Part shown: in pieces, positions 35,444 through 48,641 of the stretch
Position numbering within the stretch: position 1 is the stretch's first letter
Layout: each line of letters starts with the position of its first letter
NCBI RefSeq assembly: GCF_000003605.2
Contig: NW_003123908.1
Coordinates: 299,000 to 348,146 of the forward strand
DNA length: 49,147 bases
Source: Saccoglossus kowalevskii
Taxonomy: Eukaryota; Hemichordata; Enteropneusta; Harrimaniidae
Direction of reading: 5' to 3'
Translations under genes and position numbers: made by a program
Notes under the pieces: model-generated
Seen by the model: only the letters and a program-made list of their open reading frames with translations
Database searches by the model: none
Told to the model about the DNA's origin: nothing

Positions 35444-35656
35444 TACTGTGGAATACTTTGTTTTCGCTTGGAATTAATTTTCGCTATTTTCGCTGAAGGA
35501 ATGATTCAGTGAAAATATAAATCCAGCGAATATACCTTTTTTCCTACCTTTTACATTCAACTCGCTAAAAATCAGTGAAAATAAATTCCATACAGCACAC
35601 CTAAAAAGTCTTTTGAGCGAAATTTAATTCCAGTGAAAATAAAGTATTTTACAGTA
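35444..35656. mobile_element. Inverted-repeat element family 1, copy 3
   Basis: 213 bases, from TACTGTGGAATACTTTGTTT to AAATAAAGTATTTTACAGTA, closely matching copy 2 along its length (shared GGAATGATTCAGTGAAAAT, CCAGCGAATATACC). The similarity to copy 2 suggests both inserted fairly recently compared with copy 1. Confidence 0.85.
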
Positions 35657-38600
35657 TCTGTACAAGCTCATTCCTCCCGAATGTATCTATTATATTTGGG
35701 AAAATTAAAGCAAATTGTTAGATTAATATATATTTTAGTTGGCAAGAAATTACTTCATTAGAATATGGCAAAGTATATGCTTGAAGGCAATACAATGCAC
35801 AGCTATACGATACATATTTGTCAAGCTTGTAATAATAATTTATAGTCTGTTATAGCTGAGTAAATATATATGTTCAGTCATACGACTCTGTTCCCATCAT
35901 GCTAAGGTTAACAAGACACAATGTTTGCAGGTGACTTCAATATCAAACCTGGAACATGTAAATGCTGGTGATGTAATTTGAATATCCTAAATAAGACAAA
36001 AATTAAACATTTTTTTATCGAGTACAGGTGTTTTAGAATGAATGCAAATAGATTTGTTACAGAATGAGAAATTCTATTGTTTTTGGTGTTAGATTTGATG
36101 TCTTGAATTAATGTAGGCATTTCAAAACTCCTTCTGCCGGAAAAATAGGATTATTATATTACCGGTATATATTAGTATTACATAAAATATTGGAGAAAGG
36201 GATTACATTGTATTAGTGAACCAGATGATAAGAAATTATTGCTTTAATTTCCCGGTTGACATTTCATATCAGTGTGGCTTCTGTGTAGGATTTCAAAAGT
36301 TCCAAGATAGTTTTGACATGATTGCCGATAAAAACAGAAAATATTAGATGTATAATTTTGTTCAATGCCTAAATTTTGAAATGTATCAAATAACCCAATA
36401 TATTATTTAATCTTGTTATTCTAATTAAATTGGTATTAGAGATTGATAGCTTAAATTTAATAATCAGAAATAAGTATGTATCCCTATAGCGCATGATTAT
36501 AGATTAATTGACCTAGTATTCCAGCTTCTCGTACCAATAATTTCAGAGTACGCTCATGAATGTGCACTACTGGGTGTATGGTCAATTTTCAAAGTTATGA
36601 ATTCAAATTTAAATAATAGGCAATAATTCGCTATTGAGATGCCTTATTGTAACGCCCTTTATCCCCACCGTTCGTATTACATCCATCAATTCATCTCTGA
36701 TCGTGTCGGTAATCTTTAAATAGGTCAGTTCATTGAATATCCGCATGAACTAGTGATGTCATTTGGACAGTTGTGATTGGTCAGATGGTTTTCAACTGTT
36801 GTTGAAAAGTTTAGAAATTTGTTTTAACAAAATGGAAAATATGGAAAAACACTTTTTATATCATTCATACATATGCAGTGAAGTCACACAAAATATAATT
36901 TATAATAACGTCAGTAGCCGTACATAGATTTATAAAATATCACTGGGGGACATTATACAAGTATGTCTATTCACCTCGTGAAAAATTGTGTCGAACAATC
37001 TCATGAATGACTGTGTTATAAAAGCAACCCCCCTACTATTGCAAGCAGTAACCTAGCAACCAGGGAACATACCTGGGGAACTGTAAAACTCATCTATTCT
37101 TCCATTTAAAAGTATATTGTGATCAAATATCGCGCCATTATATGTAAATTAACTGTGTGCCTTAATTGCATTGACACACTCATAGAAGGGTGGAGTACAG
37201 CTTGCCTTATGCTCCAATACAAATCAAATATATTTCTTTTTTCATATCAAAATGAAATTGTAATGATGTTTGGTTTCCCCTGCCTATTATTAGTTCTATA
37301 TATGTGCAAACACGTATATACATAGACTGGCCCAGCTGTGGTGATTTTTTTTCAGTTAAAAAACTTGGAAAAAAAATAGTTTTGCGATATTTGGGGTCAG
37401 CGCGAAACCACCGCCAGTCTAGTATATACCGGTACACTGTTAAAAATGTTGTTTAAATATTATTTAAATTAATTAACAATAATTTTTGTTGTGGCAGGCA
37501 TAATATGGAATCAAAGTATTATGTTTGTAATCGTTACTGTAAATAATTAGTGTTTTGTCGTTATATATTCATTTGTAATTTGTCCCACTAACTTTCTGAC
37601 ATTGGTTATCTATTTTTTCCTATGATTTATTTGTTATTTTTCAACCAAATGAACATTATCATTTACTATGAAAAAATCTGGAAAACAATGATGCGGGTTT
37701 ATTTAGCAAAAGGTCACAAAGGTGAAGTTGACTTTAGAATACAAAGCTGATTCCTTCATGTAAATTCATCATTATAGTTCAATATTTGTTGACAATACAA
37801 TGTTTTATGAATGCAAATTTGTGAATATCAAAATTTTCAATTAAAAAAAATGAAATTATTCTTTAAAAATATAATATTTCACAGTCTGCAGTAAAAATAG
37901 ATCATATCATTAATTGTTAGCCACATTTACTGAAATAAACAAGCTACTAATGCTTTGCATATTTGTATTAATATTAAAAACCCTAAGTCTATATAAAATT
38001 CAGTTTATGCTGGTAGTTGAAGTCTGTCTGAATATTTGTATTGAGCTCATATGCATGCTTTTTGAAGTTACAGTTGTAGTTCTTTTAATGTTACTCAAGT
38101 TACAAGTGTTTCACATGATGAATATATCAGGAACACCCTTCTCCTTGAATAATTACTGGTTAAATTTTAAATTAAAAATAAATTTCGATACCAGCATAAA
38201 TACCAGTGTATTAATAATATCTACCATAGTACACTGTGGTCCATACTGTGTTTAGTCTAATACAAGACCCTATGTAGACTTGCAGAACATGAAGCATGTA
38301 AATCATTGTAATAAACATGTACCATGGCACATGCAGTGTTCTAATTGGGTAAAATAATCGCACAAATAGTACATGAAACGTCACTCCAAACTGGGTCATC
38401 AAATGCCAGTTTTTGCTGAATAATCAATGTTTAAACCAAAAATAATTTCAAGAAATATAATATAATATTTTAATAGCAATACATTATTCACTCAATCAGA
38501 AACATATCTCTCATAAAATGGCTCATAAAGCAAAAAATTGCATTCATTCTATCCTGGATCCTTAAAATGACCATAGACACACTTTTGTCATTACATATTA

Positions 38601-38703
38601 AGCACATATACCTGGTATACTTCTAATAAAGCAAATACGCTATTAAAACCATCATCCAATGCTGACATTGAAATATTTCATATATGAACTCACTGAACCT
38701 TAC
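35657..38703. other. AT-rich noncoding stretch
   Basis: No supported gene. The open frame at 37914-38255 (113 codons) lacks motifs and starts inside an AT-rich run. Confidence 0.4.
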
Positions 38704-38915
38704 TACTGTAAAATGACTAATTTTCACTGGGTTTAAATTTCACTGATTTATCATTTCAGGCATATTCAGTGGGTTTTAAATTCACGGTTTTATCATTTAG
38801 ATAATGTGTTCTATGCTAAATTTTACATATTCACTGTGTTTTAATTTAGCGCATTTTTCCAGTCAGCGAAATAAGCTAAATTAAAACCCAGTGAATAATT
38901 ACCCCCTTTACAGTA
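38704..38915. mobile_element. Inverted-repeat element family 2
   Basis: 212 bases, starting TACTGTAAAATGACTAATTTT with CACTGGGTTT, and ending AAACCCAGTG, AATAATTACCCCC, TTTACAGTA. The ends are imperfect inverted copies. The terminal TACTGTA and the length match family 1, but the interior (repeated TTCACTG..TTTAA blocks) differs. Confidence 0.65.
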
Positions 38916-41900
38916 TTACATAATGTCATTCACCTGTGCCATCTATTACACTGAATGATGGTTTGTTATAATATCACAGTTGTCACACAATTTCATTTCA
39001 ACAAACACTCGTAGTATTTTGCATGTGTTGTATTGAATTCATATAAATTCAGTTAGTACAGACGGTTAGTCGTAAGTAATGACAGTTGATGACTTGAGTA
39101 TCATTAAATTTGTAAACCGTTGATATTACATGATTGTCAGTTAGTTTTTGATGTTAATTCTCATGGCCATATGATACATGCTGTGTAAGTGGAAAACGTA
39201 TTTGTATCAATCTTTGATTTAATGTTTGCAAATCAATACTGATTCCCCATTGCTAGGTGTAACACTTTCAAAGGAATCTCATATTGCTGGTGACTGACTT
39301 TAATAAAGGGTTGCCATGCCAATAGTGTACATCAATATATGAATGATATACTCAAATTCACGATTCCTCATTGATTGTAATAATTAATATACATGTCATT
39401 ACACTAATTGGATTATATTAATCCGCATAATTTAATATTAATTAGTAGATTTTATCAGGTCTCCAGAGATTCTGTAAATGTACATGTCTATAACTTTCTA
39501 TATCAAATATATCAGAGTTCTCTTAATCTGCCATGATTCAGTCTAAGCAATGGCTGTCTTTACCGGTAATTGAACATGTTAATGCAGATATGTTTCAGGG
39601 TTTTGACCTGTTAACTTCAAGTAGCATTTTTATTGTTTTTTTCATTCCTAACAACACAAACGTAACAAGCACACAGGCTATACATTGTTGATTGTTTGGT
39701 TTACTCTCCTCACAATCTGTTACAGTGTACAGTCTTGCCAAGTCAAGAGGAACAGGATGCCATAAATTATTCGCTCTGACTTGTATCCAACTACCAACAT
39801 GTTCAAACTACAGAGTCATAGCTCAAGCTCAATATTCCCAACAGTTTAAACTAAAAGATTGAATTAATAAATAAACACTTTTCAAATGTTGGATTTTAAT
39901 ATGTACATTGTGTGGTAATCAACATGTAACAATGTTGAAATGGCGTACAAACTAGTAGCGATTGAGAGATAGATATGTGTAGTGTATGGCAGTAACATAT
40001 TAATATCAACCGGCATGCAAATTGGAATTGGAAAGTCTAATTCCACCAGATATGAATCTGAAAATGAAAGTTAAACAATAAATTGTTCTTGTGTCTCTGC
40101 TTTATTTTCTGATAAATTTTATTTAAAACGACATAAATTGATCCTACATCATTGTTTATTATTACTTTACGTCACTCCACATATGAGAATTAATAAAGTT
40201 GTATAATCACTAAAATTATGTTTGAAGCATTTAACATGTTAATTAATATGTGTAATAAATACATCAGCTTCAGGATTTTCAAGATATCCAGATATCCTAA
40301 CATCATTGAGCAGTTTTATAGCTTTGCGGTTGCAATTGAGTTTTCAGCATATCAGTGTCACCCAATCACTGAATCACACCCAGAATTCTCTGTTCAACAA
40401 TCGAATATATTACAAAACCAATATTAAATGGAAAACATTTTTTATTAAGATTGGTATGCACACCACTCCTTTCTAATTGGACATTTATAGGTTTCTCTCA
40501 TTTGAATATATAGTATGAATGTTTTACTTGTATTAGCACAATGTCTGAGCCAACATTGAACATTACATACATCTTAGGAGGTAATGTGTTTAGCACTCCA
40601 GAGACTGAATTTGAACATCAGTGCATGACAGGATTTAATAATATAGTGAAGACAATAAATAACAGTCAATAAGCGACATAATGCCTCATAATGCCTATGA
40701 CCAGTAAAACTTGCATATTTTTGGCCAATTTTAAATCAGAAGTGCTTTCAAATAAGTTTTGCTGAAAATACAACTTTAAAGCTCACGTAACCCGCAATCA
40801 ATGGCGTATATTGAGTAAGAAATAGAATATTGTTTTCATACTGAAAGAACATAATGGCGTACTTCATACATGTATACTTACCCTGTTGTCTAATTTATAA
40901 ATAGAATTGTATTGTTAAATATAGAAAGATCTATCAATATACATGTACATTGAATAGAAAATAATATTTCAAGTTACAAAATGTTCAATATGTATGTTAC
41001 TATGGTAATGCTTACTACGTGTAAAACAAAGTCTCTGCAGTTTGAACTAAATCAAATAATTGTTGAAAACAGCGTGATCAATCTCTGGGATGTTATAGAA
41101 AATTCTATCATTGCCATGGCAACAGCAGTAATGAAAAATGTTTCAGATGCATAATCAGAAAAAAATATCAAATCAATCAGTCTAGCCATTTTCAAGTTAA
41201 TAAGAATATTCAGTAAAATGAAAAGATTGAAGTTATCTACATTGAATGAATTATTCTGATAGAGGAATGAATCAAGTTAATCTGACAGCGGTCCATCTAA
41301 GGTGTCTACATGTAGCCATGCTACATAAAAAATATTAAAACTATTAAAAGAAATATTTTTTTTACTAAAAATTACAAAAATATTCACTAAAATTAGATAC
41401 CTAAAGTCATTTTCAAAATGAAAATATAATTTTCTACCAAAAATTAATAATTTAAAAATATTCACTAAAATTAGAAAGGGTATCATAATAAATAAATAAA
41501 ATCTGAGAGAGAACTACATCCAATTTCAGCCAATGGATTTAGCCTTCCCAATAGGTCTGTGGCACATACACTATATATATTAAACAAGGTTGTTTAGGGT
41601 TGACCCTTTTTGGGTAGGATTTGAATTCTGGTCTACGAATCATTGCGTGGTGTAACAACTGCTAGTACTACCGGTAGTATATATGCTACTGGTTATCAAT
41701 TCGGTTCTTATTATTTAACTAGTCAATATCATGCTTAGGTGTTACATTCCTGTTTGTTATAGATGCTGTTTTGAATTCTGTGGTTGCTTTGAAATGTGAA
41801 TAGCTGTATCTATTTCGTGATACATTTCATGGGACTGTTTAATGCACTTTTCACATTTTTAATCAATTTTTTTCTTTTTTGGTCCTCAGAGATGTCTTGT

Positions 41901-42880
41901 AATGAACATATAAATACCAGAATATTTTTCAAACCGTAAACTTTTAAAGATTTCCTCAAACTTGACTGGCAGTGTTACATGTAGTAACCCTGCTTGTGAG
42001 GTTGACTCTCCTGCCAATATTAGCATAGCAACTGTAGAACCCAAGTAAACTTTGTACTATGTTACGGTAACCATGCACCACACCCATAAACATAACAAAC
42101 AAAAATTAAATCATTGCTATATTTATTTCATGAGATTTGCATGAATCATCAGCACAGATGCGTTTCTATGCAACGATCCTTTTATGACACGTAAGCAAAA
42201 TATATACATAGAATTTTTTTTTGTGCATAATTAAACGTAATAGCACATCTAGCAACATGTGTTACAGTTTAAATAGACATATTAGTGACCCCAGGTTTGA
42301 GTAACCGTCTACATATAATGATTTGCTGTCTATATCTGTCAAAATTTTTTTAATAAATGTTTGTTTGTTTTTCAAACATTGGTTCTTTTGGTTGTTGGAC
42401 AAAGACTTCTTATTACATAGTGTGAATGTTTGAACAAATTTATATATTGAATATGGTTTGAGTTTCCTGAAACTTTGCATGTATTAATTCACACCTGTAT
42501 ACACAGATATATCCCGTACTGGCTGTTTTGGGATTACGAAACTCAGTTGTATGTACATGTATTATTGATCAATTTTTACTTCCAAGTTGGCTGCCAGATC
42601 ATGGGGGAAATTGCAAAATTATTATTTCCACAAAAACTAATTTAGGCTTCACACTCTTTTTATTTTGTCATATATTTTTGGTAGGTGAAGTTTTCAAAAT
42701 TTCAAGTTTGTGTTTTATTTTCATTAATAAGCTGTGTTACATTTAACCGCTATGAATCTAATACCCATAATATGAACGTTATATGTTCAGTTTTTCATTT
42801 TTTGCTCAAAAATTGATTGTGTTCAATCATTCCAATTATTCATTCTGGCACTAAATGTACCCTAGTGGGCTGAGGTGGAG
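38916..42880. other. AT-rich noncoding stretch
   Basis: Nothing supported beyond simple A/T tracts. The open frames at 40218, 41277 and 42262 have no recognisable content. Confidence 0.4.
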
Positions 42881-42963
42881 AATGTACAGTTGGATATGGT
42901 TTGTTCAAGGCCATTAGCGAGTGATACACTATCTATACGTATCAAATAAATCTTAAACATTGA

Positions 42964-42977
42964 CCACTAGAGGGCTC
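42964..42977 (+). promoter_or_regulatory. CTCF-like motif 1
   Basis: CCACTAGAGGGCTC matches the conserved CTCF core (CCASYAGRKGGC) except for the final flank. It lies in a repeat module shared with 44573-44700 and 45620-45740. Motif match only. Confidence 0.45.
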
Positions 42978-43300
42978 CCTTTACATACTTACAGGTAGTC
43001 TGAAACATGAAACGTAAGACATGTTCAATATTCAACAGACAATGATGGTAGCTGGCAGACACCATGTTTTAGGGCAGGGTTAAATAATAGAGGATATTTC
43101 TGTTAGGTTAAATATATTGAAAAAAAAGAAATTAAACGTTTTGAATTAGTTGTCAAATGTGTGAATTGCTTTATTATGTCTCACTATTTGCTGATATTGA
43201 ATTCATTGAAAATGTTTGTTTTTTTCACATACATATGCTGATATTCTATTTTTAGATTTTTCATCATTTTATTCAAACAATGAAGAATTGTGTGCTGTGC

Positions 43301-43455
43301 TAGTTGATTTGTTTGGCATATTTCTGTTATCTAGTTGATTTGTTTGACATATTTATATCGTCTAGTTGATTTATTCGACATATTTATATCGTCTAGTTGA
43401 TTTATTTGACATATTTATTTTGTCCAGTTGATTTGTTTTACATATTTTTATCATT
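43301..43455. repeat. 31-bp tandem repeat, about 5 copies
   Basis: Units start CTAGTTGATTTGTTTGACAT and continue ATTTATATCGT, with a few substitutions each. The repeated core also begins the dispersed repeat module that follows it and recurs at 45.5 and 45.9 kb. Confidence 0.8.
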
Positions 43456-43566
43456 AATTAAAAAAAACAAAAAAACATCTGTGCTGGCTATAATTTGCAT
43501 TAATTTGGGATTATCGCTTCATGTTTGTGTTTATGTAATCAGTGTGCCCTCCACTCTCCCTTGCAG

Positions 43567-43643
43567 AGTCTTCTTGACCTAGGGAGCCACAGAGAGCCGC
43601 AACTAGACTCTGCCACTAGCGACATTTTACACCAAAATTGTTG
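43567..43643 (+). CDS. Candidate exon after a strong acceptor
   Basis: The acceptor ccactctcccttgcag is excellent and one frame (SLLDLGSHREPQLDSATSD...) is open to a moderate donor (TTG|gtattc). It is richer in G and C than its surroundings. Its outgoing phase does not match the exon at 46517 directly, so another exon would be needed in between. No motif recognised. Confidence 0.25.
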
Positions 43644-44649
43644 GTATTCCGCGTTTTTTAAAATTAATTTGTTTCTTATATCTGTTAAAAAAAATGTGTG
43701 TTATTTAAAATAAATATATCAAATATTTTTACATTCAGTGCTAAAATCTTTTCAAAATGTTAAAATAATGAAAAAGAAGATCCTGAGATAGAATGCTTCG
43801 CGGCTGCCCAGTTTTTGTTCATCTTCAATATGATATCACAACTGGTCGATGTTGGGAAAAAGATAGCGAACTACGAAATTGATAGGTAAAAAGGTGTTTA
43901 TATAATTTTCTCAAACATAAAATGCTAGTGTGCATGATTTCAAAATAAATTTTATATATTTTATACGAGTTTCGCTCGCATAGCAACGGACCAATACATC
44001 TACTTCCTGCCACGTCGCTTGTCCCCCTCCCCCCAGGGATCGACATGAACGCACTCGTGGCAAAGCAAAAAGTAGGTCCAGTCATTAATATTTAAATTAG
44101 CTTGTGGCAAAGACTAGTGGGACGTTCCCTGGCGACTACCTAGCTTAGTGATAAAAGACCCATAGTCTCTGGATGGAGAATCTATGCCCTCTTAACATAA
44201 GTGATTTAGTTGGAGTCAAAATGGTATCCCCAAAAATCAGCTTTTTGACTGCTGGGGAGGTCGGTGTTCAGGAAAAAATTAATTGTGTGTGATAGTATAG
44301 GTGATTTTAAACCCAAACAAAAATGCTGTGGTCCCTGATTTCCTTTGTTTTTATATGTATTTTATTTATAGAATGTGAATTTCATTTTACCAAATTGCAG
44401 AATTTCAGTAAGAACTTTTTTCAAGATCTCTACATGTATATCAATATATGATTTTTTTGTTGTGTCAATGACCTGCCAGTGAATTAGTACAACTAGTTAC
44501 GTTACAGCAAATCCACATGCGTCAGTGACACGACGTCATACCAGCGTAAAGGGTACACTGTGTTTAATCAACTAATGCTCGTCACCTTGTCGAACGAATA
44601 CAATCACTGTACACATGTCAAGTTTTATGGATGTTTAGGCGAAAATTGG

Positions 44650-44663
44650 CCACTAGAGGGCGC
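44650..44663 (+). promoter_or_regulatory. CTCF-like motif 2 (best match)
   Basis: CCACTAGAGGGCGC is a full match to the bilaterian CTCF core consensus, including the GCGC end. It sits in repeat module B. Confidence 0.5.
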
Positions 44664-45706
44664 ACTTCACACATATTCAGATAAGTCTGAACATTCCATC
44701 ATTGCATGTATTAAAGACAATATGATTGGAATGATATGATTTGTATGTGCAGAAATATGACAAGGAAATAAACAGAAGCCTATTTACAGATCCAACATAT
44801 GATGGATTTTGATAAGATTGAATACAGTTTTCATTCTCGCAAGTCTAATTCAATTTCCAGCACACTATGACTGTAGCAATTAGCAATCACCTCTGATATG
44901 GCAGCGGATATTTTGCTCAGGATTTTAAATATTTTAAATTCTATGAATGAGTTGTATAAATTTTGTGTAAACCATTTTTTCTTCATGTATTGCACTTTGT
45001 TAAAGGGGAGCAGAGGTCTGGCTTTTGTCACTCCGTTTATGATATTTGAGATCTTTGAATGAATTCTGGCGATAAAAACAACTTGTATGCCCTCAATATC
45101 AAGTATAAAACAGGCTGTGAAGTAGACGACAAATGTCCACTTTGCCTGGCGTCATTTCACGTCTATAGGGCCAGTCACTGATGTCATCAGTGAACACTGA
45201 TAATTGAACCCATTCATTCTAGTACGTCAATCTCATAGAAATGCTACTATGGAAGACCTTGTTAATGGACAATTTAAAAGTTTAAACATGGTGAGGTGTT
45301 GTGCGTATGAATGCCAAAACGATTCATGTTAAGTTTCTCGAAATCCCAAATGAAAAATTCACTGTGTGCTTTTGATCACATGTATACATATATTCTTTTT
45401 TTAGATGTTTTCATCAGATAATGTTTATTCAACATATTATTAATTAAACAATGAAGAATGTTTTCCTGTGTATTTTAACCAATTCTTTTGACATATTTGT
45501 TAATTGAATGGAATAACAAATCTGTGAGCTGGTTATAATCCAGAGGGTTCTTAATTCTAATAATTTAGGATTATCACTTCACGTGGGCGTTTATACAAAA
45601 TTAATTTGTGTGTAATTAATTTACTAATACTCTCGGTAGTCATCTTGCCAATTGAGTACAACCACTGTACCCAATATAAGTTTTAGGTATGTTTAAGCAA
45701 AATCGG

Positions 45707-45720
45707 TCACTAGAGGGCTC
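45707..45720 (+). promoter_or_regulatory. CTCF-like motif 3
   Basis: TCACTAGAGGGCTC, one base off the core at its first position, in the composite A+B copy. Confidence 0.4.
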
Positions 45721-46516
45721 CCTTTACATACTAATTTCTCTCTTGATAAAATATGCTGTAACATTTTATCTATCATGACAGTGCAATGTGACTATAGGTA
45801 TTTGATGTACTGGGTTAATCTGTGACTTGGACTAGGTACTTTCGTGATGCTCATTCGTTAACCGATTTGTTTGACATATTTGTATTGTTAATTGTTTGAA
45901 AAAAGAACGTCTGAACTCGTTATCATCCAGAAGGGTCTAACTTCCATTAATTTGGGATTACTGCTTAACGTAGATGTTTATCTGATAATAATTTGTGTGT
46001 AATTGAATAATTCTTGTCAGCTTACGGAATGATTATACAGTACCCATATAGTAGTTTAAGGTATGTTTAGGTAAAAAAAAAGTTTTGTCTCAGTCCTGGA
46101 GAAAATTGAAAAAAAATGATGTGGTAACACGATTTAATTTTTTCTTGTATTAAGATTATTTAATACCATAACAACAAGATTTATATATATGTTTAATGTT
46201 TGAAATTTTTCTAATAATGCATTCAAAAACAATAAAAGTTGATTTGGATTAACTTCCTTTCTGAAACAGAAAACCACAATTTCCACACTCTACCACATGT
46301 GATACCATCCTGATGCTATAACCGAAGATAGATATCTTCGAGGGCTCTTAATATTCTTACATGTGTATTTCCACCAGTATTCCTACACATGTTTTTCACC
46401 CAGCATTCATACATGTATATTTCTACTTCAGTAATAATCTGTTTTTACACATATACATTGTGTAGTATAATCAGTGTTTGTTTTTTGTTACATTATATTT
46501 TCTTTTTCTTTTTCAG

Positions 46517-46665
46517 ACATAATTACCAGGCCAATCATAAAACAATCAGTGCCTTCCCCAGTGGAAAGGATTTTAAATTCTAGAGCAGTATCAAATAGTA
46601 TTAATATTGCAAATGAGGCAACCAATCAAGAGACAGTTACAATTTTACCTACAAGGTCATTGCAG
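46517..46665 (+). CDS. Exon of a Ser/Thr-rich gene running off the right edge
   Basis: The acceptor tctttttctttttcag ends at 46516 and the donor TTGCAG|gtgaga starts at 46666. Phase 1 in, phase 0 out; 49 full codons. The peptide runs DIITRPIIKQSVPSPVE, then SNSINIANEATNQETVTIL and PTRSLQ. No domain is recognised. It joins in phase to the exon at 48642. Earlier exons are not identified, and could lie far upstream across the repeat-rich region. Confidence 0.65.
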
Positions 46666-48641
46666 GTGAGAATTGCATTCCTACGCTCTTTTACTTCTTT
46701 GCATATTAGCCAATCACAAAGCCTGTATTAGTTTTGTGGTCCATCACCACTCAGTCGATGGTCACTAACCTATTGTTCAGACGAATTAAGAGCAAATGTG
46801 CAGCCCTCTGCATGGTTTGTGCATGTGATCATTCATAACACATATCAATAAAATAATTTGAAAACAACTTATTTATTCGAGAAAGGGAGAATAAAATGTT
46901 AATCATACAAAAAACTAATACAGGTTTTGTTTACGTGCCTGCATGTTGTTTCTCTGTGTCTGTACATGTCTAATTTATGTTGAATCCAAATATTGTGTAA
47001 GCCTGTTTCCTTTGTACCTGCCCAACAAACCAGCCATTTATTCCTTAAGTAATCCTGTGTGGGTGAGTAATCTTGGGTGTTCTACATGTTTTATGCAGTG
47101 CTTAGCCCTTAAAATAATAATATTGAAAATAATAACTTTTATGTTTGATATAACTATCTGATTTGGAATTATTTCTGTGCACAGTTTCACGTATAAAAAG
47201 TTGTTCATCTCTGTTTGTCTGACATATTTTGAATAGCATTTCAAACATTGGATTAACTGCGAATCAGATTGTGTCTTATAAAACTATATGTGCAGAATCA
47301 AATTTTTGTTTTACTAAGGCAGCATCTGATTGGATATCATTCATTTCTGTCATAGAAAAACTTTCATATAATATATGTCAAATGTACTTCAGAGAAACCA
47401 AGTTTAAGAGAAATGTGGACAGATAAAACTAAATCTAAACTCTGTAATCATTGTGCTGGCAGATAAATTGGAATAACTGATCAAAATACTTATAGTTTCT
47501 AAAATTAGAATATTTTATCACTTTGAAACTGATATTGATATTTGCATGTATGTGTAATTTATTTGTTTTCATTGTTTTCAAATCCAATAAAGCGTTCTTA
47601 GATACTATTAGTTGTAGTTTCTTGTGTGTTTATTATACTCACAGTGTTGTTTTCCCTTCTTGTTATATGTGTAGTGTACATGTTACCTCCTTCCCTACCT
47701 CCTGATCCATCCAAATAAACCAGGGTACAGTATACCATGTAGTTCTTGAAGCGATTCTATATAATTATATATATTAAGTTTATATGCTTGTTTCAACATT
47801 CAAAAGCATTCTCTATGTTGCAGCTATCCTGTTGAACATTCCTTTTTGCATGCAAACCAATAAAAGGTTTAATTTCATTATCATGTTTATCATCATCTTT
47901 TATGCATATAAGCTTTATACTCAGTGTTGTGGATCTCATTATCATTTGTATACATGTTTATGCTAACTTGTAAATAAAGAATGTTACTATACTTTATTTT
48001 TGGTGGTTGCTTCCATTTTCTTTTCATTGGCTTGTCATCTCTTTGCTCACTCTGGTTCCATGGTTACTGACAATGTTTTATATTCTTCCATTCTTCACTT
48101 GTATATGGTTTAATTTCAAAGCAAGGTGGCTTGTTATATCATTGCACAAAGCATGATTACTGCATTTCAATTCATTTCATGATATGGCTTTCATAATATA
48201 CATGAATTAATTGCCAATCAGTGTATAACTAATTATTTGGTTAAAAAATGCGAATATATTTTTATTTGTAACAGTAGTGTGTTATTTCCTATTCCAACAT
48301 GATTGCAATTCTGGAGGAAATTTGAAAAAATCATCACAACTGTATTGTCAGAGATTTAGCTCATGATGTAGCACAGTAAGAAAAACATTTGTGATCAGCA
48401 TAATAAAATTAATAAAAAACAGTCTTCCTCATCATGAACAATTTGGGTATTTGAAATGCATATCATGAGTTTGTGAATAGCATCTTGTTTGTTAATTTCA
48501 AATTGGCAGATTAAGGCATGATTTGTTCTTGTACATTTCATTCAGTTTTGGCTCAGTATATGCATGATATATTTTCATTAACTACATTCCATCATATAAA
48601 TTATCAACAGCCATCTACAAATCATACATTTTATGTTTCAG
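46666..48641 (+). other. Intron of the right-edge gene
   Basis: A phase-0 intron of 1976 bases with gtgaga and tttcag ends. Open frames inside it carry no motif and are treated as chance. Confidence 0.5.

Larger units (their letters stand above)
43404..46076. repeat. Dispersed repeat cluster (modules A and B)
   Basis: Module A (TTGACATATTT ... GGATTATCGCTTCA ... GTTTAT) occurs at about 43404-43540, 45485-45625 and 45870-46010. Module B (GAAT.ATACA..CACTGTAC ... GTTTAGG, then CACTAGAGGGC) occurs at about 44573-44700, 45630-45740, and as a fragment without the final motif at 46010-46076. At 45485-45740 A and B are adjacent, which suggests one composite element. No coding capacity. Confidence 0.65.
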
